From CAVXDP01 sp964562925 (lineage in GTDB: Archaea; Thermoproteota; Bathyarchaeia; 40CM-2-53-6; CAVXDP01): a stretch of DNA of 26,581 nt. The stretch is from NCBI GenBank assembly GCA_964562925.1, contig CAZLVF010000019.1, positions 1 through 26,581 on the forward strand. The letters run 5' to 3'. This document shows, piece by piece, positions 15,672-23,855 of this stretch (position 1 is the stretch's first letter; each line of letters starts with the position of its first letter). A program made the translations under genes and the position numbers. A model generated the notes under the pieces. It saw only the letters and a program-made list of their open reading frames with translations, had not been told where the DNA came from and ran no database searches.

Positions 15672-15766
15672 CTTTATCCAATCCGCATTTTTCTATGGTT
15701 GCAGTAGGCGGGTGAGGGGGTCCTTCCACCCGTTCCGCCTTAGAAACCCCGGAGCTGGAAGGATCA
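15672..15766 (+). promoter_or_regulatory. Structured leader upstream of queT, candidate riboswitch
   Basis: CTTTATCC at 15672-15679, preceded by GAAAG, could be a TATA box that sets transcription near 15702. The RNA would then begin with a nested hairpin: AGGC (15706-15709) with GCCT (15737-15740), GGGTG (15710-15714) with CACCC (15727-15731), and an inner AGG/CCT. The rest leads to a GGAAGG ribosome site at 15757-15762. The gene it precedes is a queuosine-precursor transporter, a class regulated by preQ1 riboswitches in bacteria. The sequence does not match the preQ1-I consensus that I know. Nothing else was recognised in 15541-15671. Confidence 0.35.
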
Positions 15767-16261
15767 TTGAAGACAAAGTCGATTATGTTAACGGCTGCTT
15801 TCGCAGCTCTATACGCAGTTCTCGTCTTCGCCTTTGCCGGTTTAAGTTTCGGTATTGTTCAGGTACGTGTCGCAGACGCGTTGATTCCTCTCTCAATCCT
15901 TCTCGGTTGGCCCGCTGTTTTCGGAGTCACTATAGGATGTGCCATAGCCAACATCGTCACCCCGCTCCCAAGCGTTATAGCGGACGTAACATTTGGTTCG
16001 ATCGCCAACTTCATCGCAAGCATCTCAGCATGGAGGGTTAGCTTGTTGAAGGTGGGAAGAGCTGGTGAGCTATTCGGATGCATCATCGCGACCCTGACCG
16101 TCACATTCATTGTCGGCACATATCTGGCTGCAGTCACTGCTATGGACCCTTGGGTCTGGTATACGGGGGTCGGAGGCGGTTCGATCATAAGCATAAGCAT
16201 ACTTGGGTTTGCGCTTCTCAATATTCTACGTGGCCTGAAGATTCGAATGGTTTCTTCATGA
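15767..16261 (+). CDS. queT: QueT family ECF-type transporter S component (queuosine/7-deazaguanine precursor uptake)
   Basis: A 164-residue membrane protein with five or six hydrophobic segments. QueT landmarks are a first helix MLTAAFAALYAVLVFAFAG, then VQVRVADALIPLSILLGWPAVFGVTIGCAIANIVTP, then DVTFGSIANFIASISAW. In bacteria QueT is the substrate-binding subunit of an energy-coupling-factor transporter for queuosine precursors. In an archaeon the natural use would be import of a 7-deazaguanine such as preQ0 for archaeosine in tRNA. The ECF ATPases and T subunit are not in this window, so they must be elsewhere. The start TTG 15767 is chosen because GGAAGG lies 4 bases before it; the ATG at 15785 has no such site. 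It follows the wHTH/NrdD-like gene by 226 bases with a structured leader. Confidence 0.82.
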   Translation: MKTKSIMLTAAFAALYAVLVFAFAGLSFGIVQVRVADALIPLSILLGWPAVFGVTIGCAIANIVTPLPSVIADVTFGSIANFIASISAWRVSLLKVGRAGELFGCIIATLTVTFIVGTYLAAVTAMDPWVWYTGVGGGSIISISILGFALLNILRGLKIRMVSS

Positions 16262-16289
16262 TTGCGAGACAGCGAACTTGGGCTATCCT

Positions 16290-16299
16290 CGATCGATCG
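16290..16299. promoter_or_regulatory. Perfect 10-base palindrome CGATCGATCG between queT and pyrI
   Basis: CGATCGATCG reads the same on both strands, 28 bases after the queT stop and 68 bases before the pyrI GTG. It lies upstream of a TTAAAT stretch near 16325 that could be the pyrI box A. It could be an operator, a methylation target (GATC) or chance. Confidence 0.2.
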
Positions 16300-16367
16300 C
16301 AAGGCTCGACAAGTTCGGTAAAGGGTTAAATCAATAGCGAGGCTGTAGAAGGCTTGAGGCTCAACCT

Positions 16368-16835
16368 GTGTCGAGGAAAGAGGAGCTCTACGTCCGCAAG
16401 ATAGAGAGCGGAACCGTGATCGATCATATCGCTGCAGGCCACTCCTTAGACGTGCTGAGAATATTAAAGATCAATGGAAGAGGCGAGAGCGTCGTGAGCG
16501 TTCTCATAAACGTTCCAAGCAAGAAGGTTGGACGAAAGGACATAGTAAAAGTCGACCGGAGAGAGCTGAGGCCTGAGGAGGTTGATAAGATAGCTCTCGT
16601 AGCGCCAAACGCGACCATAAATATAGTCCGAGGCTTCGAAGTTGTCGATAAGAAGAAAGTGAAGCTTCCCAGGTTGATCAAGGGAATCATCAGATGCGAC
16701 AACCCAACCTGTGTATCAAACGCCAATGAGCCTGTGGAGTCGATCTTCCTAGTGGAGCAGGTGGAACCCCTCAGGGTTCGATGCCACTACTGTACTAGGA
16801 TCATGGAGAGCGGTGATATCCTAAAACAGTTCTAG
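16368..16835 (+). CDS. pyrI: Aspartate carbamoyltransferase regulatory subunit PyrI
   Basis: A 155-residue protein of the expected length. The N-terminal nucleotide-binding domain starts LYVRKIESGTVIDHIAAGHS, where the ATP/CTP effectors bind. The C-terminal zinc domain has Cys110-x4-Cys115-x23-Cys139-x2-Cys142, the same spacing as E. coli PyrI. It forms the regulatory chain of ATCase, the first committed step of pyrimidine synthesis, and its zinc domain docks on PyrB. No pyrB is in this window, although the two are often adjacent. The start is GTG 16368, just before SRKEELYVRKI. A TTAAAT near 16325 may be the promoter element, which gives a short leader. Confidence 0.95.
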   Translation: MSRKEELYVRKIESGTVIDHIAAGHSLDVLRILKINGRGESVVSVLINVPSKKVGRKDIVKVDRRELRPEEVDKIALVAPNATINIVRGFEVVDKKKVKLPRLIKGIIRCDNPTCVSNANEPVESIFLVEQVEPLRVRCHYCTRIMESGDILKQF

Positions 16836-16986
16836 GAAGGGACTAGAACGCCAAGCAGCGTAAGATGCCTCAAAGATCCCTGACGCTTCTGCACATTACG
16901 CGGCAACATCTCTATGCCGACGAGACAGACTGAGAAAAAAGGCAGAAGCTTTGGTGTTTCACACTGTTCAGGTCTAGGTGAAATCC

Positions 16987-17298
16987 ATGGGCAGGATATC
17001 CATACTTGCTGATAGTAAGATAGTTACCTATCTTAGTTCGCCGACCCGTAAACGGGTCCGTATCATATCAAGTAGGGGTGAAGCGATAGACGCGTTTGAG
17101 AGGCTCTGCCGGGACGCTCGTTTTTCACTCATAATAGTCACCAAACAAGTCCTTAAATGGATCGAGCCTACCATGTCAAAGATCAGCAGAGAAAGAGCCT
17201 ATCCACCAACGATCTCAGTCAACAGCAGATGGGGCCCAAGGGCTACCGCCAACATGCTCGCGAAGTTGATCAAGAGAATCCTGACAATCGAAACGTGA
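16987..17298 (+). CDS. Small protein, possibly related to V/A-type ATP synthase subunit F
   Basis: A 103-residue protein. It opens with a Rossmann-like strand (MGRISILADSKIVTYLSS), has EAIDAFERLCRDARFSLIIVTKQVLKWIEP in the middle, and PPTISVNSR near the end. The order strand-helix-strand with SLIIVTKQV in place of the usual IILITEEI resembles the F subunit of archaeal A-type ATP synthases, but the match is weak and no other atp gene is nearby. The C-terminus is strongly basic. The start is ATG 16987 because AGGTGA ends 5 bases before it; a GTG at 16978 overlaps that site. It converges on the P-type ATPase gene with a 41-base gap. Confidence 0.6.
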   Translation: MGRISILADSKIVTYLSSPTRKRVRIISSRGEAIDAFERLCRDARFSLIIVTKQVLKWIEPTMSKISRERAYPPTISVNSRWGPRATANMLAKLIKRILTIET

Positions 17299-17339
17299 CC
17301 ACAATGAGAGACACAGTCCAGCCAACCATAGGAACTTGT

Positions 17340-20081
17340 TCAATTTTTGTTTGCGCCGGTCCTGGTTAGTAGATTCTTTCTAGCCTCCTCGGCTAAGAGT
17401 GGGAGGGGCGCTAACAGCAGGAGAAATCCCCAGTTCTGGATTGTAAGAGGATACGTTCCGAAGACGTTCTGGAGAGCTGGAATGTAGATTATGCTTGAAA
17501 GAATCAGTATCTGTGACGCTATTCCAACCCAGACCCACCTGTTGCTGAACAGTCCTATCTTTTGGATTGAGGCCCTGCCACTTCTGCATGCAAAGAGGTT
17601 TGCCGATTGTGCCAGGACGATCCCCGCGAAGGTCATCGCTGTTCCTTGCCTGTAGATTGGATCGTTAGAGCTTAGTTCCAAACCGTACCTCCAACCTCCT
17701 TGAATCCAAACCAGAAGACAGCCCGCTAGGGCTACGATGCAGACAAATATGCCCAGAAAGAAGGATCTTGCAATAGTCCTAAAATCAAAAATTCGTTCCT
17801 TCTTGCTTCGTGGCGGTCTCTTCATAATGTCTGGCTCTGGAGGTTCAACGCCAAGGGCTAATGAGGGGACAACTTCTATGCCCAAGTCTATGGCCAAGAC
17901 CTGTGTCACGAGTAATGGAAGTGGAATGCCAACGAGAACGAATAGTAGGTAAGGTATCAGTTCGGCCCAGTTATGTGCGAACACGTAGGTGATAAATTTC
18001 CGTATGTTATCGTAGATCGTCCTTCCACCTTCGATGGCTTTTGAGATAGACGCAAAACTGTCGTCGAGCAGGATCATGTCGGCTGACTCTCTTGCTACGT
18101 CTGTGCCGGCGACCCCCATCGAGACGCCTATGTCAGCTTTCTTAAGTGATGGAGCGTCGTTGGCGCCGTCGCCCGTGACAGCGACGGTTTCGCCCATCGA
18201 CTTGAGGAGGGAGACTATTCGCATCTTATGTTCTGGAGTCGATCTTGCGAAGATGATCTCTCCCGCATCGATCTTTCTTATCAGGTCAGGTTCGGTAAGC
18301 TTATCCATCTCGGCGCCGGTCAAGACTTGGCATTGCTCGGTCTCGACGATCCCGACTTTTCGGGCTATCGTAAGCGCGGTCGGTCCATAATCTCCTGTTA
18401 TCAGAATTGTCCTAATGCCCGCGTTTCTTGCTTCTAGAACAGCCTGCTTGACCTCTGGCCTCGGCGGATCCAAGATCCCGATCAGGCCGATGAAAACAAG
18501 ATCTCGTTCAACGGTCTCAACGCTCCAATCGTCCAGATCGCTGGGTAGATCTCGAAATGCAGATGCGAGGACTCGGAGCCCCTCTTTGCCAAGTCTTCTT
18601 TTCTCGCTGTTGATCTTTTCGACATCTATCTGAGTTAGTGAGCGCAGTTCGGATCCTACGAGAATCTTTGAGCATACGCTCAAGGTCTCTTTGGGGGCCC
18701 CCTTGACGTAGGCGATGTAGCTCTTCCCAGTCTTGTGAATCGACGCCATCCTCTTTCTTATAGAGTCGAATGGTAAGAATTTCACCAACGGCTTGTCAGC
18801 CATTTCTTTCTGTATGTTCAAATCTAGTTTCAGCGCTGAGGTTAGAAGCGAGCCTTCGGTTGGGTCTCCAAGTACTCTCCACTGATCGCTTTTGTCTGTG
18901 GGTGGGATCAGCTTCGAATTGTTGCAGAGCGCGGAGACTTTGAGGAGCAATTCAAGATCTTTTCTTTCACCGGGCTCCAGTTGGTGGGCTCCTACGCAGA
19001 AATCTCCGAACGGGGCGTAGCCTTCGCCAGTTACCTCGATTATCTCGCCGTTTATCCAGATCTTCTTTACAGTCATCTCTCCCTTGGTTATGGTCCCAGT
19101 CTTATCGGTGCAGATGACTGTAGTGCTGCCAAGAGTCTCTACAGCTGAAAGCCTCTTAACCAGAACGTTCCTCTTAGCTAAGCGGACCACTCCTAGGGCT
19201 AGGGCCGTGGAGACCGTAACCTGCAACCCCTCGGGGACGCACGCGACCATCACACCTATCATGAAAAGGAATCCTGCGAACAGGTTCATGTGCAGCCATA
19301 GTACGCCAACCGTGAAGAAGAGTACGCCGACCGCGATAGCTACGGCGAAGTCGATTCTGGCTGCGTATGATATCTGCTCTTGGAGTGGGCTGGCCGTCTC
19401 TTCTATAGATTGGCTCATCCCAGCGATTTTTCCAAATTGAGTATTCATACCTGTATCGTAGACTACTGCTTTTCCGAATCCTGAAGCGATCGTGGTTCCC
19501 ATGAAGACGAGGTTCGTAACGTCGAGCCAGGACGTCGTCTCTCCAGGCATGGGAGATGCTTCTCTAGGCTGAGGTTCCGACTCTCCTGTGAGAGCAACAC
19601 TATCCGTTGACAGGTCAAATGCTTCAATGACACGTGAATCGGCAGGAACACGGTCCCCCTCTTTTAATATGATAAGGTCTCCACGAACAATCTCCTCGGC
19701 TTGAACTGTCTTCAACTCGCCGCTCCTAATCACGGTAGAGCGAAACGGCAGGAACCTCTTGAGCGCTTTGACCGCCCGTTCTGCACGATACTCTTGAACA
19801 AAGCTCAGCACAGCGTTCACAATGACCACAACGAAGATAGCGAAGCTGAAATGATACATGCCACTTACTAGGGCCAGAAGACCGGCTATCAGAAGAAGAG
19901 CGCTGAACAGATCTTTGAACTGGGAGACCAACTTGCTGAACGCTGCTACTCTCTTCGGCTCTGACAGCCTGTTTGGGCCGTACTCCCTGAACCTCTTCCT
20001 TGCCTCTTCTTCAGTTAGCCCTGTAGAGGCTGTACCCAGTCTTCTGAATACTTCAGAGATCGGCCATGTGTATACGGGCAA
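17340..20081 (-). CDS. P-type (type II) cation-transporting ATPase
   Basis: A 913-residue membrane pump with all type II P-ATPase landmarks: an N-terminal cation domain (GLTEEEARKRFREYGPN), TGES (165-168) in the actuator, PEGL (283-286) in helix 4, the phosphorylated Asp326 in DKTGT, KGAP (460-463) for ATP binding, TGD (562-564) and TGDGANDAP (636-644). It ends with helices 5-10. Helix 5 has NWAELIP (704-710). Helix 6 reads DLGIEVVP (732-739), where Na/K-type and many prokaryotic pumps have DLGTDxLP, so the Thr and second Asp are Ile and Glu. The ion may be Ca2+, Na+ or K+ and cannot be settled here. The start TTG 20081 follows GGTGGAG with a spacing of 7. DUF2085 and zinc-ribbon genes precede it on the same strand. 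Confidence 0.95.
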   Translation of the reverse strand: MPVYTWPISEVFRRLGTASTGLTEEEARKRFREYGPNRLSEPKRVAAFSKLVSQFKDLFSALLLIAGLLALVSGMYHFSFAIFVVVIVNAVLSFVQEYRAERAVKALKRFLPFRSTVIRSGELKTVQAEEIVRGDLIILKEGDRVPADSRVIEAFDLSTDSVALTGESEPQPREASPMPGETTSWLDVTNLVFMGTTIASGFGKAVVYDTGMNTQFGKIAGMSQSIEETASPLQEQISYAARIDFAVAIAVGVLFFTVGVLWLHMNLFAGFLFMIGVMVACVPEGLQVTVSTALALGVVRLAKRNVLVKRLSAVETLGSTTVICTDKTGTITKGEMTVKKIWINGEIIEVTGEGYAPFGDFCVGAHQLEPGERKDLELLLKVSALCNNSKLIPPTDKSDQWRVLGDPTEGSLLTSALKLDLNIQKEMADKPLVKFLPFDSIRKRMASIHKTGKSYIAYVKGAPKETLSVCSKILVGSELRSLTQIDVEKINSEKRRLGKEGLRVLASAFRDLPSDLDDWSVETVERDLVFIGLIGILDPPRPEVKQAVLEARNAGIRTILITGDYGPTALTIARKVGIVETEQCQVLTGAEMDKLTEPDLIRKIDAGEIIFARSTPEHKMRIVSLLKSMGETVAVTGDGANDAPSLKKADIGVSMGVAGTDVARESADMILLDDSFASISKAIEGGRTIYDNIRKFITYVFAHNWAELIPYLLFVLVGIPLPLLVTQVLAIDLGIEVVPSLALGVEPPEPDIMKRPPRSKKERIFDFRTIARSFFLGIFVCIVALAGCLLVWIQGGWRYGLELSSNDPIYRQGTAMTFAGIVLAQSANLFACRSGRASIQKIGLFSNRWVWVGIASQILILSSIIYIPALQNVFGTYPLTIQNWGFLLLLAPLPLLAEEARKNLLTRTGANKN

Positions 20082-20229
20082 ATCAGCTCTCCACCATTCG
20101 AAAGTAGGCTCAGGTCTAATTGAGGAAGGCTAAGCTAGCATCGCAGCAAGGAAACCCCGCGGCGCTTAAGAGTATCTTTCTAAGGATGCATTGCTCCTCG
20201 AAGTCTTCCAGGTTGGATAGATCGGTTAC

Positions 20230-20649
20230 CTATGTAGAAGCGAACCGCTTTCCGAGTATGCCGAGAATCGATATAGCGCCACCGATAGATAAGACGGTTA
20301 GAAACTTGAACATCATAGGCGCGGCGGCTAGGGAGAATAGTCCGACCGAAAATCCTTCCAAGAACCCTGTCGCTCCTCGAAGAAAGTTTGTACTCTCTCT
20401 CAGTCCGTACGCCTGGCTGAGCCAATCCAGACCGGAGGGCATGATGAGCAAGACGCATACGAGCATCTGCTGCTGGAGGCCGAGGTTCGAGAAAGCCGAC
20501 AGCTCCGTCACGTTAGTCAACGTGATCAACGAGAAGAATCCTAAGATCGTTCCGCTACACCTTGCACAGACGCCTAGTCGCCTCTTCCCGAACTCTAACG
20601 TTATCCAGTGGCGATGCCGTATCAGGAGTTTCCAGTTGAACCGTTCCAT
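20230..20649 (-). CDS. DUF2085 family membrane protein
   Basis: A 139-residue small membrane protein. DUF2085 landmarks are a His-rich start (RHRHW), then RRLGVCARCSGTILGFF with the CxRC pair at Cys28 and Cys31. Next comes the hydrophobic segment MLVCVLLIMPSGLDWLSQAYGLRESTN, with its GLDW and LR...N features, and a final GFLEGFSVGLF helix. Three or four membrane spans are expected. The function is unknown. The ATG at 20649 is preferred to the GTG at 20652. It begins 7 bases after the stop of the zinc-ribbon gene, so the two are likely co-transcribed. The P-type ATPase starts 148 bases further on the same strand. Confidence 0.85.
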   Translation of the reverse strand: MERFNWKLLIRHRHWITLEFGKRRLGVCARCSGTILGFFSLITLTNVTELSAFSNLGLQQQMLVCVLLIMPSGLDWLSQAYGLRESTNFLRGATGFLEGFSVGLFSLAAAPMMFKFLTVLSIGGAISILGILGKRFAST

Positions 20650-20656
20650 CACATTG

Positions 20657-21205
20657 TCACTTTAGTTTCTGTCCGCAGTACGGGCATGTGACGAAGTCCG
20701 GTAGAACAGGTTTTCCACACGCGCTACATGGTTTTCCAGCGGCATAAGGTAGCTTGATCGGCAGGTTCGCTCTGAATGTTTGGACACGAGGTCTTGCTGG
20801 CGGCTGATAGTTGACCCTTATGGAGGTTCCTCCAACCTCTGTAGGAGTAAACTCAAACGTCACCTCGCCTTCGAGGGAGTCAGAGAGACGGTATAGGCGG
20901 GGTGATAACGATTGGATTACAGTGAATCTCTCTTTTGGAGGTTTTCTCAAAGAGAAACGTGGAGGCTTCGCTGTCTCTAAACTCTGTTGCCGCCACTTCT
21001 CAACCTCTACTCTTACAAGGTCGAAAGCCTCATCTTCCTTGTAAGACGTGAACCAGACATCGCTTTCAACGGACGATGCTGGTGCGCCTGATGGTTGACC
21101 TCTGCGCATCAACATCGGCATCATACAGCATAGAAGGAGCGGGATCAGGAGCAGAAGCATCTGAAGGTTGGAGGCTGGAGCTTGAAGAGCTGCTACTGGT
21201 AGCAT
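20657..21205 (-). CDS. Membrane-anchored zinc-ribbon protein, hypothetical
   Basis: A 182-residue protein. A hydrophobic segment at residues 15-33 (MLLLLIPLLLCCMMPMLM) is followed by basic RRG, suggesting an N-out anchor with the rest in the cytosol. The central domain (50-150) is beta-rich and may be a START-like or polyketide-cyclase-like lipid domain (VEKWRQQSLE, EGEVTFEFTPTEVGGTSIRVNYQPP). The C-terminus is a zinc ribbon with Cys160, 163, 174, 177. ATG 21205 has AGGTGA with a 5-base spacer. A TTTATTG-like box lies about 45 bases upstream. It leads the block zinc-ribbon, DUF2085, P-ATPase. No named family is recognised. Confidence 0.7.
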   Translation of the reverse strand: MLPVAALQAPASNLQMLLLLIPLLLCCMMPMLMRRGQPSGAPASSVESDVWFTSYKEDEAFDLVRVEVEKWRQQSLETAKPPRFSLRKPPKERFTVIQSLSPRLYRLSDSLEGEVTFEFTPTEVGGTSIRVNYQPPARPRVQTFRANLPIKLPYAAGKPCSACGKPVLPDFVTCPYCGQKLK

Positions 21206-21481
21206 CTAGTTCACCTAGACATCCATATTCGGAGAGGCTACCTACAATAAACCTACATAATAGCTTTCTTATTTCTCGCATATACCTCCAAACGATCCAG
21301 CTTTCAACGTTCAATCGCTATCGTGTATTCTATGCGTCAGAGCTGATCTTCAGAGTGGCTGTTGGGAAAGTCGAGCAGGGTTGTACCGAGATCGCGCGTC
21401 ATCATCCTGTAACGTTCGAGCGGTAAAGTTTCATTAAGTACTTTAGACATTTCAAAGAAAAGACTCTGCGAACCTCTTTGA

Positions 21482-21490
21482 CTTTATTAG
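21482..21490 (+). promoter_or_regulatory. TATA box of the TBP gene
   Basis: CTTTATTAG at 21482-21490 lies about 35 bases before the TTG start at 21521, giving a predicted leader of about 10 bases. Its gene product is the factor that reads such boxes, so autoregulation is possible. Confidence 0.5.
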
Positions 21491-21520
21491 GTCCTGAGAC
21501 CACGGTAGGACTGAAACCAA

Positions 21521-22090
21521 TTGCCAAGAAATCAGTTCAACATTAACATTGAGAATGTTGTTGCCTCGGCAAGTCTCAATCAATTCATCGATCTGGAGTC
21601 TGTTGCGAGAACTTTTCCAACGGTCGAGTATAAGCCGGATCAGTTCCCCGGACTCGTTTATCGATTGAAGAAACCAAATGTGTCGACGCTTGTGTTCAGT
21701 ACTGGGAAATTGATAGTTGCAGGCGCTAAATCTGAGAAGAGGGCGAGACGAGCGGTGTCGAAACTGGTTGAGGAGTTCAAGACAGGAGGACTCATCATCC
21801 TCGGGAGGCCGGAGATAAAGATTAGGAACGTGGTCGCTTCAGCCGATCTGGGCTGTAGAATCGACCTCGAAGATACAGCGAATAGCCTTGATGGAACAAT
21901 ATACGAACCCGACCAGTTTCCGGGGTTGATCTATAGGTTGAAGGAGCCTAAGGTGGTTATGTTGATCTTCTCCAGCGGCAAGCTCGTCTGCACAGGTGCC
22001 AACCGGGAGGCCGATGTGGAGAGAGCCGTAAGCAAGCTGCGTGAGGCGTTGGCGATAAGAGGTCTTATTCCATACAACGCGCCGGACTAG
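21521..22090 (+). CDS. tbp: TATA-box-binding protein (TBP)
   Basis: A 189-residue general transcription factor with the two-fold internal repeat that forms the DNA saddle. Repeat one runs from NIENVVASASL to GLVYRLKKPNVSTLVFSTGK and AGAKSEKRA. Repeat two runs from IRNVVASADL to GLIYRLKEPKVVMLIFSSGK and TGANREADVE. Both hold the paired PDQFPGL and FSxGK motifs. It binds the box A promoter element with TFB to recruit RNA polymerase. The length and the absence of an N-terminal extension fit archaeal TBPs. The start TTG 21521 is the only start near the TATA box, and no in-frame ATG precedes the first strand. It is a single gene, divergent from the zinc-ribbon gene at 20657-21205. Confidence 0.97.
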   Translation: MPRNQFNINIENVVASASLNQFIDLESVARTFPTVEYKPDQFPGLVYRLKKPNVSTLVFSTGKLIVAGAKSEKRARRAVSKLVEEFKTGGLIILGRPEIKIRNVVASADLGCRIDLEDTANSLDGTIYEPDQFPGLIYRLKEPKVVMLIFSSGKLVCTGANREADVERAVSKLREALAIRGLIPYNAPD

Positions 22091-22186
22091 GGTTTTTTCC
22101 TAGGTTCCACGAGTCTACTCGATCCTGATCCTTACAGGCGAAGCTGTCAGGTTGACATGTTCAATAATAGTCCACGTGGCATGTGA

Positions 22187-22417
22187 TTAAGTCTTCAACT
22201 CGCCGACGACCGGCACACGTTCCAGAACTTCCTCGCCGTGTGGCGCGTCTCTGAACTCTTTGGTCAGGTCCATGCCGGCTAAATGTTCAAAATGTGAGCC
22301 GGAGTTCCAGAGGTTGCTCTGGCTTACATTATAGACTTTTCCTTTGAAGGCAACGTAGGCGGGTCTACCATCCTTTCCGTCGAACTGCTTTAACTCTTCA
22401 AGCGTGAACTGCTTCAA
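22187..22417 (-). CDS. Cytochrome b5-like heme-binding domain protein
   Basis: A 76-residue soluble protein of the prokaryotic b5-like heme-binding family: KQFTLEELKQFDGKDGRPAYVAFKGKVYNVS, followed by HFEHLAGMDLTKEF and APHGEEVLERVPVVG. His in HFEH and His in APHG are the candidate axial ligands. The start TTG 22417 is chosen because GGTGG (22425-22429 on the complement) lies 7 bases before it; a TTG at 22447 would add ten residues. It overlaps the end of the NfnB/GltA-like gene by 20 bases, so it is probably translated from the same mRNA and may be a redox partner of the flavoproteins before it. Confidence 0.82.
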   Translation of the reverse strand: MKQFTLEELKQFDGKDGRPAYVAFKGKVYNVSQSNLWNSGSHFEHLAGMDLTKEFRDAPHGEEVLERVPVVGELKT

Positions 22418-23855
22418 CAGTCTGCCACCTTTGACGTGGCTTCTCAAGTAGCCAACGGTGTATGTCTTTAGCCGCCATCTTTCCAGCTCCCATGGCGCTG
22501 ATCACGGTTGCCTCGCCGGTCACTATGTCGCCTCCAGTCCAGATCCCTTCTCGGCTGGTTCTTCCAGTCGCTGGGTCCGCGATGATGCGTCCATCTTCAG
22601 TCAGATCTACTCCTCTAGCCGTCCTTCTAATGAGTGGGTTGGCGCCTGAGCCGATGGCCACTATGACCGCGTCCGCGTCCATTAGGAAGTTTGAGTTTGG
22701 AATGGGGACTGGTCTCCTCCTTCCAGAAGCGTCAGGCTCTCCCAGCTCCATCTTTATACATTCAAGCTGCTTTACCTGCCCTTTCTCGTTCCCGATCATT
22801 CTTACCGGCGCTGTGAGAAACTGGAACTTTACACCTTCCTCTCGTGCGTTCGCAACCTCCTGTGGCCTAGCAGGCATCTCGGCCTGCGATCTTCGATAGG
22901 CGACGATAACCTCTGCACCAAGCCTGAGGGCTGTCCTCGCAGCATCCATCGTGACGTTTCCACCACCAATAACAGCGACTACTTTTCCTACGTTGATGGG
23001 TGTGTCAGCTTCTGGAAAACTGTAGGCTTTCATCAGGTTTGATCTGGTCAGGAACTCGTTTGCCGAGTAGACGCCTCCCAGGTTCTCGCCGGGTATATGG
23101 AGGAAGTCAGGGGTGCCTGCGCCGACTCCCATGAATATGGCGTCATATCCCATCTCGAAGAGTTCGTCGATCGTCAATGTTCTTCCAACGATGAAATTCG
23201 TCTCCACTTTGACTCCTAGACGTTTTAGGTAGTCAACCTCATACTGGACTATCCTCTTGGGTAGCCTGAACTCAGGGATCCCATAGACCAGTACGCCTCC
23301 AGGTTTGTGAAGGGCTTCGAACATCGTAACGTCATGGCCGAGCTTGACTAGGTCGCCTGCAGCTGTTACACTGGCTGGACCTGATCCTACTACCGCAACC
23401 TTCTTTCCGGTCGGAGGTGGCAGGTCAATATTGACAGGGCCTCTCTCAAGCTCCTTGTCCGCGGCAAACCTCTCCAAATATCCAATGTTCACAGGAGCTC
23501 CTATCTTTGAAAGGACACATTTGAACTCACACTGATCCTCTGCTGGGCAGACCCTGCCGCAGACGCCCGGGAGGTTTGTGTACTTCTTCAGAACCTTTAT
23601 CGACTCTTCATACCTCTGTTCGACGATGTGCTTGATGAAGGCTGGGATATCGATCTCGACCGGGCATCCTTCTATGCACGGAGGCTTTGGACACTGGAGG
23701 CATCTCTTCGCCGCCTTGAGGGCTTTCTCCTCATTGTATCCCAAAGCGACCTCGTTGAAGTTGTGGGCTCTTACCTCAGGGGTTTGCTTTGGCATCGGAA
23801 CCTGTTTCGCTCGTTCGGCGGCTTCAGCTTTCTTTCCAGCTTCTTTCTGGGTCAC
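22398..23855 (-). CDS. NfnB/GltA/SudA-like NADPH-binding Fe-S flavoprotein
   Basis: A 485-residue oxidoreductase of the glutamate-synthase small-chain type. An N-terminal Fe-S domain has Cys52, 55, 60, 64 (RCLQCPKPPCIEGCP) and Cys99, 103, 109, 113 for two [4Fe-4S] clusters. A FAD-binding motif is at GSGPAS (157-162), and an NADP-binding motif GGGNVTMD (about residue 300) precedes ARTALRLGAEV. GDIVTGEATVISAMGAGK closes the second FAD contact. Related proteins are the large subunit of NfnAB (electron-bifurcating transhydrogenase) and of sulfide dehydrogenase SudAB. The GTG at 23855 overlaps the stop of the preceding gene by 4 bases (GTGA), so translation is coupled and the two should form a complex. 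Glutamate synthase alone is less likely because no large subunit is present. Confidence 0.87.
   Translation of the reverse strand: MTQKEAGKKAEAAERAKQVPMPKQTPEVRAHNFNEVALGYNEEKALKAAKRCLQCPKPPCIEGCPVEIDIPAFIKHIVEQRYEESIKVLKKYTNLPGVCGRVCPAEDQCEFKCVLSKIGAPVNIGYLERFAADKELERGPVNIDLPPPTGKKVAVVGSGPASVTAAGDLVKLGHDVTMFEALHKPGGVLVYGIPEFRLPKRIVQYEVDYLKRLGVKVETNFIVGRTLTIDELFEMGYDAIFMGVGAGTPDFLHIPGENLGGVYSANEFLTRSNLMKAYSFPEADTPINVGKVVAVIGGGNVTMDAARTALRLGAEVIVAYRRSQAEMPARPQEVANAREEGVKFQFLTAPVRMIGNEKGQVKQLECIKMELGEPDASGRRRPVPIPNSNFLMDADAVIVAIGSGANPLIRRTARGVDLTEDGRIIADPATGRTSREGIWTGGDIVTGEATVISAMGAGKMAAKDIHRWLLEKPRQRWQTVEAVHA

Noticed and set aside
15658..16041. A 127-codon + strand frame beginning with CTTGTCG in the queT leader
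   Set aside because: It overlaps the QueT frame, starts with no ribosome site and its product is Arg/Ser/Cys-rich without any domain.
20120..20665. A 181-codon open frame on the + strand
   Set aside because: It is antisense to DUF2085 and its product has no domain or membrane pattern, while the minus frame has the CxRC family motif.
22398..23855. Calling the flavoprotein a glutamate synthase small chain
   Set aside because: No large-chain gene is present and the gene overlaps an NfnA/SudB-like gene, which makes a two-subunit NAD(P)H oxidoreductase the better call.
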